64,000 nucleotides of DNA, from NCBI RefSeq assembly GCF_000340565.2, contig NZ_CP007203.1, forward strand, positions 3,946,987 to 4,010,986. Reading direction: 5' to 3'. The stretch comes from Nodularia spumigena CCY9414 (GTDB lineage Bacteria > Cyanobacteriota > Cyanobacteriia > Cyanobacteriales > Nostocaceae). The position numbers were made by a program, and so were the translations under genes. Below the pieces are notes generated by a model, which was given only the letters and a program-made list of their open reading frames with translations, was not told the origin of the DNA and ran no database searches. Each line of letters starts with the position of its first letter. Positions within the stretch are counted from its first letter, which is position 1. Below are positions 18,437 through 28,530 of this stretch, in pieces.

Positions 18437-18832
18437 CTACTTGATGTTTTCTAAAGCCGCATCAACTGAAGTTTGCAGGGCTAGAAACTTTTCTAAGCGA
18501 ACAAGCTTGACCGTTTGAGTAACGCGGGCATTTGTGACAATTTGCAAAGTACCTTCGGCAGTTTGAGCTTGTTTAGCTAGCTGCACCAAAGCGCCCAATC
18601 CGGAGCTATCAACAAAGTCAATTTGTGAGAGATCCAGGATAATATGCTTGGGACCCTCATCAATTTTATTGCCAAGTACCTTGCGAAAAGTCGGCTCAGA
18701 AAATGCGTCTAACAAACCTGTGAGGCGGAATAGCTGACAGTTATCCCGGACTTCGCGAGTGCCTCTCAGGCTCACGGTTAGATTCAATGACTCAGCAATA
18801 ATTCCCTCCTCATGGTTAAAGCGAACGCTCAA
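18437..18832 (-). CDS. STAS-domain protein (anti-sigma factor antagonist-like)
   Basis: A 131-aa protein with one STAS domain at residues 20-125. It has FRLTGLLDAFSEPTF, then HIILDLSQIDFVDSSGLGALVQLAKQA with the conserved Asp-Ser pair whose Ser is the usual phosphorylation site, and a C-terminal VKLVRLEKFLAL. SpoIIAA-type proteins bind anti-sigma kinases in partner-switching. No kinase or sigma gene is adjacent, so its partner is unknown. carA lies 240 bp upstream on the same strand, separated by C-rich repeats. Confidence 0.9.
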   Translation of the reverse strand: MSVRFNHEEGIIAESLNLTVSLRGTREVRDNCQLFRLTGLLDAFSEPTFRKVLGNKIDEGPKHIILDLSQIDFVDSSGLGALVQLAKQAQTAEGTLQIVTNARVTQTVKLVRLEKFLALQTSVDAALENIK

Positions 18833-19073
18833 GTATAGATGGTTTTAGCACAAATTGTCTACAATCTGTTGGGATACGGGAAGTAGGGGCATGGGTGAAT
18901 AGCACGAAGTTAAGCGCAAAGCCCTGATAAAACTGGCTTTTGGGTGTGGTCCGTGTGGGAAGAGAGGGGAGTGTGGGAAGAGGCAGAGGGGAAGGGCGCT
19001 TGAACTGGGGCGGAGTACAAGCGACCTCTGGGTCTTCTCCCCTGCACCCTGCACCCTGCACCCCTGCTTCTTT

Positions 19074-20216
19074 TTACCGGTTCGTTCGCATGGCTTGGAC
19101 AAATTGCTCAAATAAGTAGTCAGCATCATGAGGGCCAGGACTAGCCTCCGGGTGATACTGAACCGAAAATATAGGCAGAGACTTATGACGTAACCCAGCA
19201 ACCGTGCGATCATTGAGGTTCAGGTGGCTAACTTCCACAACTTCAGCAGGTAATGAATCTGGGTCAATAGCAAAACTGTGGTTTTGGCTGGTAATTTCTA
19301 TCTTCTGCTGTAGTCCGGCGGGCTGATTTAAACCACGATGACCAAATTTTAGCTTATAAGTTTCTGCCCCTAGAGCGTGACCTAAAATTTGGTGTCCCAT
19401 ACAAATGCCGAATATCGGTTTTTGACTTTCCAGCAATGCTTTGGCAGTTGTAATGCCTTCCGTCACGGCCGCTGGGTCCCCTGGTCCATTGGAAAGAAAG
19501 ATCCCATCTGGGTTGTATTTGAGGATTTCCTCTGGTGGTGTATCTACAGGTACAACGATGACTCGGCAACCGTAACTTGCTAGGCGACGCAAAATATTCC
19601 GTTTGACACCAAAGTCAAGGGCGACAACAGTGAAAGACTCTTCCTGATTGACCACAGATTCCGAGTTGAATTCCCAAGCTGGAATTGTGGCCTCTGTCCA
19701 TTCATACACCGTGGGGGTGGTAACTTGACGCGCCAAGTTTAAACCAGCCATGCTAGGTGCTGCTAGTACCTGCTCTAACAATTCCGCTTCATCTAGAATT
19801 GATGTAGAAATACCGCCATTCATGGCTCCTAGTGTGCGAATTTTGCGCGTGAGAGCGCGGGTATCAATGCCGTAGATACCGGGTATTTGGTGCTGATTCA
19901 GGTAATCAGGCAGGGATTGTGTTGAGCGCCAGTTACTGGGTCGATGACAAATATTGCGAGCGATCGCCCCAGCACACAGAGGCCGATCTGATTCTTCGTC
20001 TTCAACGTTAATGCCAGTATTCCCTAATTCCGGATAGGTAAAAATGATAATCTGACCGCAGTAACTAGGGTCAGTCAGGACTTCTTGATATCCAGTCATG
20101 CCGGTGTTGAATACCACTTCCCCGATTTTGGTTCCCGTTGCACCAAAAGACCAACCGCGATAAGTAGTTCCATCGGCCAAGACAAGTAGAGCAGGTATTG
20201 TGTCAGACAGAGGCAT
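19074..20216 (-). CDS. carA: Carbamoyl-phosphate synthase small (glutaminase) subunit
   Basis: A 380-aa class I glutamine amidotransferase subunit. It hydrolyses glutamine and passes ammonia to CarB for carbamoyl phosphate, feeding arginine and pyrimidine synthesis. The N-terminal CarA domain ([40 protein letters not shown]) precedes the GATase domain with the nucleophile Cys in [16 protein letters not shown] and the His-Glu pair in [11 protein letters not shown]. The length is normal. carB is not in the window. A short C-rich repeat of CACCCTG units lies directly behind the stop at about 19038-19072. Confidence 0.96.
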   Translation of the reverse strand: MPLSDTIPALLVLADGTTYRGWSFGATGTKIGEVVFNTGMTGYQEVLTDPSYCGQIIIFTYPELGNTGINVEDEESDRPLCAGAIARNICHRPSNWRSTQSLPDYLNQHQIPGIYGIDTRALTRKIRTLGAMNGGISTSILDEAELLEQVLAAPSMAGLNLARQVTTPTVYEWTEATIPAWEFNSESVVNQEESFTVVALDFGVKRNILRRLASYGCRVIVVPVDTPPEEILKYNPDGIFLSNGPGDPAAVTEGITTAKALLESQKPIFGICMGHQILGHALGAETYKLKFGHRGLNQPAGLQQKIEITSQNHSFAIDPDSLPAEVVEVSHLNLNDRTVAGLRHKSLPIFSVQYHPEASPGPHDADYLFEQFVQAMRTNR

Positions 20217-20521
20217 AGGTGATTAAAACAAAAGGATTAGGGTTAAATATTGAGCATGGGGCGTAACCCCGGTTTCAAAGGAGGCAATTCTTTTCTCCAC
20301 CCCCACGTCAGCAAAGCGGGGCGTTAGCACAGTGTAGCAAAGCTTGACTTTGGGTATAGTGGAAGAGTGATTGTGGTGATTGTTGAAATTTATATGCGCC
20401 GTCAGCAGTCAACAATTAATAATAAGCAGTCTTTACTCCCTAATTGAGCTAATACTGCAAATATTAATTATCCCATGTCAAACTCTCTAAGTCCCTTACC
20501 TATGTAAAATTGAAGTTAATT
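20217..20521. other. Intergenic region, divergent promoters of carA and protease gene
   Basis: No gene is seen. It contains short GC-rich repeat debris near 20290-20345 (GCAAAGCGGGGCGTTAGC-like). Confidence 0.4.
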
Positions 20522-21616
20522 ATGCTTCAGTCGTTTTTATCTCGTGCAACCCTGATTTTTCTCTCCAGCACTCTGGCACTTTTGGGTGTTGCTTGTGAGC
20601 AAAAAACTGGGTCTGAGGGTAGCCGTTCGCGTAGCGTGCCTGAGACAAGCCAACACACTTCTGGGACTATTAGCAATCAAAATGCGGGAGAAAATGATAA
20701 TTTGGCTGCGTCGTCTCCTGTGAAAGCGATCGCACCACAAACATTGCCAGCGTCCAAAACACCACCATCAGAACCCGCAATCAATTATTTTGAACTGGGT
20801 CTAGATAAAGCTATGGGGGCTTGGAGTATCAGTCAATCGGCTCAATCGCCAGATGATTGGCAGTTGGTAGTCAGTCAGTACCGAGATGCGATCGCTCTCA
20901 TGGAAAAAGTGCCTCGCCACAGCCCAGAATTTACCATCGCCCAAGCCAAAATTAACGAATACCGCAGCCATGTAAAAATAGCCAGAGAAAGAGATATTCC
21001 TCGCCCCGTCCAGTCAGCAAACACAGGTAATCAGAGGATTATCGTCGCTGTTCCCCAACCGCCAAACCTGGGGTCTAACTATACCCTGACTCCACCTGCA
21101 TCTACACAACAGCCACCAGTAAAACCCATTTCGCCGAGATCAGCATTTCTCACCCCAGAAAAACAGGTATTTATTGCCCCTATCAAACGACGCATGGGGG
21201 GAACGCCAATTGTGGAAGTCACCTTCAACAACCAGCAGAAATTTGAAATGATTGTTGATACAGGAGCCAGTGGCACAGTCATTACCCAAGAAATGGCCAA
21301 TGCCTTGGCAGTTGTGCAAGTGGGAACAGTCAAGGCCAATACTGCCAGTGCCAGAACAGTAGATTTTCCCATTGGTTATGTTGATTCCATGGCCGTTGGT
21401 GGGGTGAAGGTGAATAGAGTTGCAGTGGCGATCGCGGGACCAGAACTAGAAACTGGATTATTAGGTCACGACTTTTTTGGTAACTATGATGTCACCATTA
21501 GACGCGATGTTGTCGAGTTTAGCCCCCACCAATCACGCTTACAAGTTAATCCTGTAGAAACTGGACTAGCTGTGACAATTTTTCCCAAGCAGAACCACTC
21601 TGAAGAATTTCCCTAG
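20522..21616 (+). CDS. Retropepsin-like aspartic protease, lipoprotein
   Basis: A 364-aa protein from the ATG at 20522; a TTG four codons earlier is possible. The N-terminus is a lipoprotein signal ending LLGVAC, with the lipobox Cys at about residue 25. Residues 25-120 are low-complexity and hold an embedded dispersed repeat (GSRSRSVPE). A helical segment covers about 85-160. The C-terminal 130 residues form a single-lobe clan AA aspartic protease domain: [25 protein letters not shown] with the catalytic DTG, and [14 protein letters not shown]. It probably acts at the periplasmic face as a dimer, like other retropepsin-like bacterial proteases. The 3' end overlaps trpD antisense by 71 bp. 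Confidence 0.88.
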   Translation: MLQSFLSRATLIFLSSTLALLGVACEQKTGSEGSRSRSVPETSQHTSGTISNQNAGENDNLAASSPVKAIAPQTLPASKTPPSEPAINYFELGLDKAMGAWSISQSAQSPDDWQLVVSQYRDAIALMEKVPRHSPEFTIAQAKINEYRSHVKIARERDIPRPVQSANTGNQRIIVAVPQPPNLGSNYTLTPPASTQQPPVKPISPRSAFLTPEKQVFIAPIKRRMGGTPIVEVTFNNQQKFEMIVDTGASGTVITQEMANALAVVQVGTVKANTASARTVDFPIGYVDSMAVGGVKVNRVAVAIAGPELETGLLGHDFFGNYDVTIRRDVVEFSPHQSRLQVNPVETGLAVTIFPKQNHSEEFP

Positions 21617-22622
21617 ACACACTCACACCTTGAGCATGGTCTAACCACGGAATTGCACCCGCCACTTGCAGAGCCAAGGAAGCATTTAATGCCACAGCGT
21701 CTTGTTGTGCCTGAGTTCCCTGACCTTGTAACACTGCTCTGAGAATCACGGCATTTTCTTGCACATCCCCACCCCGGAGTGCCGCGATGGGAGCAGTAGT
21801 TACACCTACTTCTTCGGGATTGAGAGTAGTTAACTGCACTTCACCCTCTGATAAAACTGCCAAATCAGTTATATCTCCTAACCCAGCCTCATCCAGTCTT
21901 TCTCGCCCATGTAAGACAATGGCTTTTTGTTTGCCTAAATTATGTAACGCTTGGGCAACAGTTGTTAAAAGTTTGGGCGTAAATAGCCCGACTACTTGCC
22001 CATTAGGATACAAGGGATTGACTAATGGTCCGAGTAAATTAAATACTGTTCGCACTTTGAGAGTCCGACGCAAAGAAGCAACAGCTTTGAGTGCGGGATG
22101 CCACCCAGGGGCAAACAAGAAAGTGATCCCCACCTCTTGTACTGCCGCTTGCACCTTTTGACTGTCAGCACTCAGATTTACTCCCAATGCTTCTAACACA
22201 TCCGCGCTGCCTGTGAGACTTGACGCGGAGCGATTTCCATGCTTTGCAACGGGTACACCGTAAGCAGCCGCAACAAAAGCAACAGCTGTGGAAATGTTAA
22301 AGGTTGATGAACCGTCGCCGCCAGTCCCACAGGTATCAATGAGAGTGGGAATGACGAATGGGGTGGATTCTTTCCCAGTCCCCAGTTTTGATTGGGACTG
22401 TAATACTTCAGCCATCCCCGTCAACTCTTCGGCGGAAATGCCTTTAAAGTTCAGCGCTGTTAAAATCGCCCCTGATAATTCTGGCGGCACAGCTTCATTT
22501 AACCACCCTTGCATCAATTGAGCAGCTTGAATGCGGCTTAATGATTGACTATCCATTAATTGTTGCAGCAGCAGATGCCAGTTAGCAGAGGATTCTGGAG
22601 CAGAAATTGGGGAAGTTGCCAT
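21546..22622 (-). CDS. trpD: Anthranilate phosphoribosyltransferase
   Basis: A 358-aa enzyme of the second tryptophan step, joining anthranilate and PRPP. Characteristic elements are [21 protein letters not shown], the PRPP-binding [17 protein letters not shown] (about 93-110), [40 protein letters not shown] and [12 protein letters not shown]. The length and motif set are complete. It is monocistronic here, and trpC is separately located at 35923, so trp genes are dispersed as usual in cyanobacteria. It ends inside the 3' end of the convergent protease gene. Confidence 0.96.
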   Translation of the reverse strand: MATSPISAPESSANWHLLLQQLMDSQSLSRIQAAQLMQGWLNEAVPPELSGAILTALNFKGISAEELTGMAEVLQSQSKLGTGKESTPFVIPTLIDTCGTGGDGSSTFNISTAVAFVAAAYGVPVAKHGNRSASSLTGSADVLEALGVNLSADSQKVQAAVQEVGITFLFAPGWHPALKAVASLRRTLKVRTVFNLLGPLVNPLYPNGQVVGLFTPKLLTTVAQALHNLGKQKAIVLHGRERLDEAGLGDITDLAVLSEGEVQLTTLNPEEVGVTTAPIAALRGGDVQENAVILRAVLQGQGTQAQQDAVALNASLALQVAGAIPWLDHAQGVSVSREILQSGSAWEKLSQLVQFLQD

Positions 22623-22853
22623 AGTCTTACTTCTTTGTAGGGTGTCGCTCAGTTGAAGATATGGGAGCTATCCTACCGAAAAATGGGAACCTAGCAGTCA
22701 AATAAGAGGAAAGGGGCAGAAGCAATGCATTATTTCCGGCAAGTTTAGTTAAGAAAAGGTTATAAGAACCACAAAATTTAGTTAAAATAAAATAATTATC
22801 GGATTTCAGTCATATAATTTCATTCTGAAGATGCAGAATTTATAGGAGGAATA

Positions 22854-23048
22854 TTGTATACCTCACACAGTGTTAAAGTAGGGGATAAAGTTTTGATACT
22901 ACGTCCAGCATACGTAATCGGCAAAGTGGGCGTAGTTTGTGGACTGGAATCAAACTCGGACAATCCAGCTAACACGCGTTGGATTATCCAAATAGAATCG
23001 GAAAATATGGTGGTGTCACTCACCCCGGATGAGTTTCACCGGACTTAG
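22854..23048 (+). CDS. Small KOW/SH3-like protein
   Basis: A 64-aa protein with the KOW-like pattern VKVGDKVLILRPAYVIGKVGVVCGLE, then RWIIQIESENMVVSLTPDEF, matching a compact β-barrel. The likely start is a TTG at 22854, 4 nt after a strong AGGAGGA (22844-22850); no ATG is available nearby. Conserved small proteins of this kind exist in cyanobacteria, but the partner is unknown. Confidence 0.7.
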   Translation: MYTSHSVKVGDKVLILRPAYVIGKVGVVCGLESNSDNPANTRWIIQIESENMVVSLTPDEFHRT

Positions 23049-23065
23049 CCCGCGATTTAAATAAT

Positions 23066-23338
23066 TCACGGTGTTGTCGGTGGTTCTACTTCGTTTTCGT
23101 TAGCAATACTCAGTTGTTTTTTGCTGCGTTTCAACTGTTTCCAAAGAGTTTTAATTTTTTTATAAGCTTCTTGGGGAGTCAGTTTCCCAGATGTTTCTAA
23201 ACTGGAAATGTAGCTGACTCTTTGAGCAAATTCTTGGAGATTAGCATTAAATACTAAGTTTTCTGGCTTAAATTGACCATAGTAGCGACTGCGAGGGTAA
23301 ATAAATTTGTTTTTATCTTCCTGATTCGCCTCTGCCAT
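23066..23338 (-). CDS. Conserved cyanobacterial protein (DUF7219-like)
   Basis: A 90-aa soluble protein with the strongly patterned core DKNKFIYPRSRYYGQFKPENLVFNANLQEFAQRVSYI (residues 7-43), then LTPQEAYKKIKTLWKQLKRSKK. I recognise this as a conserved cyanobacterial family, recalled as DUF7219, with no known function. It is convergent with the KOW-like gene, 17 bp away. Confidence 0.75.
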   Translation of the reverse strand: MAEANQEDKNKFIYPRSRYYGQFKPENLVFNANLQEFAQRVSYISSLETSGKLTPQEAYKKIKTLWKQLKRSKKQLSIANENEVEPPTTP

Positions 23339-23426
23339 CAGTTGACCCCCTATAAATTAGTTTTCATGAATAATTAATTAATCTAACAACTGGCGTGATT
23401 AATTTTCTGCCAATTTTTGAACCTCC

Positions 23427-23792
23427 CCACGTCTAAAGCCAGGGGATTCTTGCCCACCTGAAAAAGGCGACAACGGGACATTCAAGTATCCCTCTACTCA
23501 CTCAAAGAGCTTTTGCTCTCATTCGCGCATACTTTCTGAGTCCTTCATATTTTAAAGATGAACGCTCCATATCCTGCCCTTATTCGCCCTTTAACTATTC
23601 CGAATCGAGTCGGATATGTCCGTTGCCGGGATTGCTCCGTACTAGGATACTTCAATGCGCTGAAGGTTATTCCTACTTGTTTTCTCGCTAATCTGTTTTA
23701 ACACTGTGGCTAAAGCCACGCAATCGTTTGACGGAACTTAAAAGTTCTTACCGCCTTCTCCCCATGCCTAAAGTCAGGGGCTTGCGTCTCGT
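23427..23792. mobile_element. Putative IS200/IS605-type end-hairpin remnant
   Basis: About 370 bp bounded by two similar hairpins, CCCC..GTCTAAAGCCAGGGG near 23430 and CCCCATGCCTAAAGTCAGGGG near 23761, with a third GTGGCTAAAGCCAC at about 23706. Subterminal CCCC-TAAAG-GGGG hairpins are typical of IS200/IS605 ends recognised by Y1 transposases. The interior has no intact tnpA or tnpB. On the minus strand a short frame (MERSSLKYEGLRKYARM…) ends after 23 codons. The call is structural inference. Confidence 0.45.
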
Positions 23793-23830
23793 TTTTCGGT
23801 CAAAACTTTTTATCTCCCTCAAAAATAGTA

Positions 23831-23852
23831 GAGACACGAATACTCGTGTCTC
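23831..23852 (-). terminator. Hairpin behind small membrane protein gene
   Basis: GAGACACGA pairs perfectly with TCGTGTCTC across a 4-nt loop, 13 bp after the stop of the minus-strand gene. The GAGACRYG core recurs at about 13836, so it is also a dispersed repeat. Confidence 0.5.
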
Positions 23853-23864
23853 TCAGAGGTCTTT

Positions 23865-24047
23865 TCAGAAGAAATTTTCTTCTCCATGACTGTATGCGGC
23901 TACTAGAACTTGTTGTGATGTTAATTGACTAATAGGTGCTGGTTTCATGTCCCGGTAGTCCAGCAATTGCACTAAAATTAAGTAGGCGATCGCTAAAAGA
24001 ATTGAAATTGCACCTGTAATAACTGCAACTATTTTCGAGCGGTTCAT
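23865..24047 (-). CDS. Small single-span membrane protein
   Basis: A 60-aa protein: a short basic start (MNRSKIV), then one hydrophobic helix (AVITGAISILLAIAYLILVQLL, about 8-29), then a polar tail with PAPISQLTSQQVLVAAYSHG. It has the composition of a real small membrane protein and its own hairpin terminator. I do not recognise the family. The topology is probably N-in, with the tail outside the membrane, but that is inference. Confidence 0.6.
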   Translation of the reverse strand: MNRSKIVAVITGAISILLAIAYLILVQLLDYRDMKPAPISQLTSQQVLVAAYSHGEENFF

Positions 24048-24332
24048 TAGTATTTCCTCTGAGTAATTTTTCTAGTTATTAAGTTATTATAAAATTTTAC
24101 ACGCGACATCTCATTATAGCGATTCCTATCTCAATAGGTACTACAAGAATTATTCGACCACAGATAAACACAGATAAACACAGATGTAGACGCGAAATTC
24201 CGCTTGTCGTAGGCTACACAGATAAATCCGTACCTTAGCAGTCCTAGAAAGGTTATAACTTGATCATTTATGATGATTTATATGCACTTCCAGCAAATTT
24301 AAATTGGGTAACTGAGCGGATAAATAAATAAT

Positions 24333-25646
24333 ATGGATAAACAACCGATACAAGTAATTGGAGGTGGACTAGCTGGGACAGAAGCAGCTTGGCAAATAGC
24401 CCAGGCTGGAGTGCCGGTGATTTTCCATGAAATGCGCCCAAAACGCTTTAGTCCTGCACACCATACAGAACATCTGGCGGAATTAGTCTGTAGTAATTCC
24501 TTTGGGGCTATGGCAAGCGATCGCGCTACCGGATTATTACACGAAGAGCTACGTCAACTCAATTCCATTGTCATCTCCAAAGCCGATGAACACGCCGTTC
24601 CGGCTGGTGGGGCGCTAGCTGTAGACAGAGGAAAATTTAGCCAAGACTTGACGGAAACTTTATCTAACCATCCTTTAATTGAATTTCGCCGGGGTGAAGT
24701 CCCAGCTATCCCTGAAGGAATCGTAGTTTTGGCAACCGGACCTTTAACCAGTCCTGATTTAGCCGCAGATTTGCACCGCGTAACGGGGATCGAATACCTC
24801 AGCTTTTTTGATGCTGCTAGTCCCATCGTTGTGGGAGAATCGATTAACCATGATGTGGCTTTTATGGCATCGCGTTATGACAAAGGTGAAGCGGCGTACC
24901 TGAATTGTCCGATGAATAAAGAGCAATATCTGCACTTTTGGACAGAACTTCGTCAAGCCGAACAAACTGAAATCAAGGATTTTGAACGGGAAACCGCGAA
25001 ATTTTTTGAAGCTTGTTTACCCATTGAGGAACAAGCGCACCGGGGAGAAGACACAATGCGTTACGGTCCCCTGAAGCCCGTGGGATTGTCTGATAATCGC
25101 ACCGGGGAACGTCCCTATGCAGTGGTACAATTACGGCAAGAAGATAAAGCTGGTCAACTTTGGAACATGGTAGGATTCCAAACTAACCTGCGCTGGGGTG
25201 AACAAAAGCGAGTTTTTCGCCTAATTCCTGGTTTAGAAAATGCCGAATTTGTCCGCCTGGGAGTCATGCACCGCAACACTTTTCTGAATGCGCCCCAGTT
25301 AATGCACTCGACTTTGCAATTTAAGCAGCGTCCCACTTTGTTAGCGGCTGGACAGTTAATTGGTACTGAAGGTTACACCGCCGCCGCCGCAGATGGTTGG
25401 TTAGCCGGAACTAATGCAGCGCGCATCGCTTTGGGTAAGGAACCATTGACAGCACCACCAACGACGATGATGGGGGCGTTATTGGAGTTTATTAGTTCGG
25501 CTTCACCGAAGCATTTTCAACCAATGCCGCCGAATTTTGGGATTTTACCAGATTTGGGGGTGAAAATTAAGAGTAAGCCGGAGCGTTATGGACGTTATCG
25601 CGATCGCTCTTTGGCTGATTTAGCAAGTTGGAAAAATCAGTTTTAA
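24333..25646 (+). CDS. trmFO: Methylenetetrahydrofolate--tRNA-(uracil-5-)-methyltransferase TrmFO
   Basis: A 437-aa flavoenzyme that makes 5-methyluridine at position 54 of tRNA using methylenetetrahydrofolate and FADH2. The N-terminal FAD-binding Rossmann motif [17 protein letters not shown] is followed by [24 protein letters not shown], and later [43 protein letters not shown] and [18 protein letters not shown], the full GidA-like TrmFO set. It has its own promoter region and is followed by CAGTTAT/ACTGTTA heptamer arrays. Confidence 0.96.
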   Translation: MDKQPIQVIGGGLAGTEAAWQIAQAGVPVIFHEMRPKRFSPAHHTEHLAELVCSNSFGAMASDRATGLLHEELRQLNSIVISKADEHAVPAGGALAVDRGKFSQDLTETLSNHPLIEFRRGEVPAIPEGIVVLATGPLTSPDLAADLHRVTGIEYLSFFDAASPIVVGESINHDVAFMASRYDKGEAAYLNCPMNKEQYLHFWTELRQAEQTEIKDFERETAKFFEACLPIEEQAHRGEDTMRYGPLKPVGLSDNRTGERPYAVVQLRQEDKAGQLWNMVGFQTNLRWGEQKRVFRLIPGLENAEFVRLGVMHRNTFLNAPQLMHSTLQFKQRPTLLAAGQLIGTEGYTAAAADGWLAGTNAARIALGKEPLTAPPTTMMGALLEFISSASPKHFQPMPPNFGILPDLGVKIKSKPERYGRYRDRSLADLASWKNQF

Positions 25647-25748
25647 CAGTTATCAGTTATCAGTTATCAGTTAAGAGACATAATTGGGTCTAAATCCTCC
25701 ACTTCATGCCTTGTTCACTGTTAACTGTTGACTGTTAACTGTTAACTG
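25647..25748. repeat. Two heptamer arrays (CAGTTAT and ACTGTTA)
   Basis: 25647-25673 is nearly four copies of CAGTTAT starting directly at the trmFO stop. 25716-25748 is about four to five copies of the inverse-type unit ACTGTTA. The two arrays are partly complementary and could pair into a stem in the trmFO 3' region. Confidence 0.85.
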
Positions 25749-25821
25749 ATTTCATCATGTTAGATTTTGCCGAGTTTGGGGAATAATGCTGTAGATGCCT
25801 GCAATTGCCTAAATCAACAGC

Positions 25822-27006
25822 ATGAGATCGCTATTTTTTCCCCAAACAAAATTATTTTGGTTATGTCTTGCATTATGCTGTGTTTTGTGCTTTGGTTTAG
25901 GATGGCTGCCAGGATCTGCAAATACCCCATCATCAATTGATACTCTCAAACAACAGCAGCAACAAATTAACAAAGAGCGTGAAAAGACGATTCAGCAGCG
26001 CGATCGCTTGACTGATTTGCAAGAAGCGGCAGAAAATCGGTTGACTGGTTTAAATCAAAATTTGCAAACGACAAATACTCATATTCAAGATAGTGAGTTA
26101 CGATTACGACTGGCTACTGAAAACCTGGAAGCATTAGAAGCAGTTTTACTGGTAACAGAAAGTGATTATGAAAAAAGTCGCACAGCAACAGTGGCTAGGT
26201 TGCGGTATCTTCAGCGATCGCCTGCTTCGCAAGGATTGGCGGTTTTACTCCAAAGCCAAAATATCAGCGACTTTATCCGCCGTCGTCGTCAACTGAAGTT
26301 AGTTTATCAGGCTGACCAAAAGATTTTAGCGCAACTCAACGCCCAAGCAAACTCGATAAATGAACAAAAAACGGCAGTAGCACAGCAAAAAAACGAAATT
26401 GCTTTGATTCGTCAGCAGTTATTGCTACAAAAAGCCGATTATCAACTTCAGGCGGAATCACAGTCAGAATTGGTTGAACGTTTAAATAGCGATCGCCTAG
26501 CTTTAGAAGCCGCACAAAACCAGCTTGATAGAGATTCTAAAAATATATCCGTCTTGATTCAAAACAAAGTAGCACAAGCCCAAGCCAAAGCCAACAGCCG
26601 CAGCAACATCCTGATTCGGGGAAGTGGAATACTCGCTTTTCCTAGCAACGCACGTACTAGCAGCGCCTTTGGTTGGCGAATACATCCGATTTTAGGATAT
26701 CGTCGCTTTCATTCCGGGTTAGATTTTGCCGCCAGTTATGGTAGTAAAATTAGAGCAGCCGATTCGGGAAACGTGATTTTTGCAGGTTGGTACGGTGGTT
26801 ATGGCAGAACCGTAATTATCGATCACGGTCAAGATAAGACTACCTTATATGCACACGCCAGCGAGTTGTATGTTTCCGAAGGACAATCTGTAGAACGAGG
26901 ACAAGCGATCGCATCTGTCGGTTCCACAGGTTTATCTACAGGGCCTCACCTGCATTTTGAAGTACGTCGCAATGGTACTCCCGTAAACCCTGCGGATTAT
27001 TTATAA
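25822..27006 (+). CDS. M23 (LytM) peptidase with coiled coil, EnvC-like
   Basis: A 394-aa exported protein. The N-terminal hydrophobic segment (FWLCLALCCVLCFGLGWLPG) is a signal peptide. Residues 40-255 form long coiled coils rich in Gln and Leu. Residues 270-394 are an M23 domain: SAFGWRIHPILGYRRFHSGLDFAASYG with the zinc His/Asp, and GPHLHFEVRRNGTPVNPADYL with the HxH motif. This architecture matches EnvC-like factors that cut or activate septal peptidoglycan hydrolysis. The zinc motifs appear intact, so it may be active. tRNA-Arg follows 26 bp after the stop. Confidence 0.93.
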   Translation: MRSLFFPQTKLFWLCLALCCVLCFGLGWLPGSANTPSSIDTLKQQQQQINKEREKTIQQRDRLTDLQEAAENRLTGLNQNLQTTNTHIQDSELRLRLATENLEALEAVLLVTESDYEKSRTATVARLRYLQRSPASQGLAVLLQSQNISDFIRRRRQLKLVYQADQKILAQLNAQANSINEQKTAVAQQKNEIALIRQQLLLQKADYQLQAESQSELVERLNSDRLALEAAQNQLDRDSKNISVLIQNKVAQAQAKANSRSNILIRGSGILAFPSNARTSSAFGWRIHPILGYRRFHSGLDFAASYGSKIRAADSGNVIFAGWYGGYGRTVIIDHGQDKTTLYAHASELYVSEGQSVERGQAIASVGSTGLSTGPHLHFEVRRNGTPVNPADYL

Positions 27007-27032
27007 AACTGTGCTATAATTAAGCAAAGTTA

Positions 27033-27105
27033 GGGCGTGTGGCTCAGTGGATAGAGCAACAGATTCCGGTTCTGTGGGTCGGGGGTTCAAATCCCTCCAC
27101 GCTCG
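27033..27105 (+). tRNA. tRNA-Arg (anticodon CCG)
   Basis: A 73-nt cloverleaf. The acceptor is GGGCGTG/CACGCTC (one G-U), D arm GCTC/GAGC, anticodon arm ACAGA-TTCCGGT-TCTGT with CCG, and T arm GGGGG-TTCAAAT-CCCTC. The CCA is not encoded; the discriminator is G. Confidence 0.95.
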
Positions 27106-27182
27106 TTGATTTTATAAGACTAACCACAAAACAGAAAGTTGATTTTCTCTCACTTCAGCCTATTTTATAGTTCTATTTCCAT

Positions 27183-28343
27183 TCACATTACAGGAAGAGT
27201 TACGGTGAATGCTGTACCTATTCCGACTTTACTATTAACTAAAATCTCTCCACCATGCGCTTCAACACACTTCTTAACAATAGACAAACCTAAACCAGTT
27301 CCCGGAATTTCTCCAACATTGGCTGCACGATGGAAAGGGTGAAACAGCATTGGTAAATCTTCTTTGGGAATGCCAATTCCGCAATCTTGAATAAGGAAAG
27401 TTACTGTGTGTTTTTGAGAAATGAGTTCAAACTGAATTTTGCCGCCTGGTTGGGAATACTTAATTGCATTGCCTAGTAAATTCCCTAAAATATGACGCAG
27501 TAGGATTTCATCCCAAACTGCATCACCTAATTTTCCTACACTAGTAAATTCTATAGTTAAGTTTTTCTCCTGTGTACTCAATTCAGCTTCATCAATTAGT
27601 TGTTGGCAGAATAATTCCAAATCTAAACCAAAGAGTTCACATTGCAGTTTTCCAGCATCGGCTTGACCTATCAATGAAACTTCATCTAATAGCTGCGCCA
27701 TGTTTTTGATTGCTGAACGAATCATTTCTAAATGATTATATTTTGTCTCTTTGGTGAGTTTGTCATCATAATTTTGCAATAATCCCGCAGCTAAGAGAAT
27801 CGTATTTAGAGGATTACGGATATCATGAGAAAGCATCGAAACAAATTCAGATTTAAACTGATTAAGTTCATTAGCTTTTACTAGTTCCGCAGTTCGTTCT
27901 TCCACCCGTACCTCTAAGCTTTGGTTCACTGTGCGTAATGTTTCCAACGCTTGCTTACGCTCAATTGCATAACATACAGAACGAACTAACACATCAACAT
28001 TTACCTGTCGCTTCACAAGATAATCTTGCGCTCCCTGGCGTACTGCTTCAATTGCTAAGTCTTCATCATTAGTATTCGTTAATACTACAATTGGGGTACT
28101 GGGAGCATGATTCATCAGTACAGGTAGGGATGACAATCCTTGACTGTCAGGTAAAGTCAGATCCAATAAAATTACATCATAACTTTCCCTAGTTAATGCG
28201 TTAAGTGCTTCATTTAATCGCTTCACATGAGTTAAACGAAATTCTTTAGAGTCCGCTTGCCGCAAAAATTCCAGCAACAACCTAGCTTCTGGTAAGCTGT
28301 CTTCAATTAACAAAACTTTTACTAAGTTGCTCACAGTCATCAT
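27183..28343 (-). CDS. Response regulator–histidine kinase hybrid (REC–HisKA–HATPase)
   Basis: A 386-aa soluble sensor kinase. The N-terminal receiver domain (residues 8-125) shows VLLIEDSLPEAR, the phospho-Asp in VILLDLTLPDSQ and Lys in DYLVKRQ. A coiled linker follows, then HisKA with MLSHDIRNPLNT (His near 170) and HATPase with N-box GNLLGNAIKYS, G1 DCGIGIP and G2 GTGLGLSIVKKC. It has no membrane or light-sensing domain. It probably relays within the same pathway as the phytochrome and Rcp genes upstream on the same strand, separated by about 190 bp of repeats. Confidence 0.92.
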   Translation of the reverse strand: MMTVSNLVKVLLIEDSLPEARLLLEFLRQADSKEFRLTHVKRLNEALNALTRESYDVILLDLTLPDSQGLSSLPVLMNHAPSTPIVVLTNTNDEDLAIEAVRQGAQDYLVKRQVNVDVLVRSVCYAIERKQALETLRTVNQSLEVRVEERTAELVKANELNQFKSEFVSMLSHDIRNPLNTILLAAGLLQNYDDKLTKETKYNHLEMIRSAIKNMAQLLDEVSLIGQADAGKLQCELFGLDLELFCQQLIDEAELSTQEKNLTIEFTSVGKLGDAVWDEILLRHILGNLLGNAIKYSQPGGKIQFELISQKHTVTFLIQDCGIGIPKEDLPMLFHPFHRAANVGEIPGTGLGLSIVKKCVEAHGGEILVNSKVGIGTAFTVTLPVM

Positions 28344-28387
28344 CTTTGGGTTTCACCCCCTATTTTTTAGTGCTGAGTGCTGAGTGG

Positions 28388-28450
28388 GTAGGGGCGGGTT
28401 TAAGCAGTGAGTTTGTGGTTCGTCGAAATCCTGAGTAAACCCGCCCTTAC
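28388..28450. repeat. Inverted repeat D, copy 1
   Basis: GTAGGGGCGGGTTTA … TAAACCCGCCCTTAC enclosing about 33 bp. The same termini enclose other DNA at 50561-50640. Confidence 0.8.
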
Positions 28451-28530
28451 AGGAGTGTTGAGTGGGGAAAGTCCTGAGTGCTGACTAAGTTTCTTCCCCC
28501 CTGCCCCCTGCACCCTGCCCCCTTGCTTCT

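Larger units (their letters stand above)
23339..23864. other. Non-coding region between DUF7219-like and small membrane protein genes
   Basis: It contains the IS200/IS605-like remnant (23427-23792) and the hairpin at 23831-23852. No intact gene is seen. Confidence 0.5.

Noticed and set aside
18816..19213. 81- and 122-codon minus frames beyond the end of carA
   Set aside because: They cover C-rich repeat DNA and the carA 3' end in another frame.
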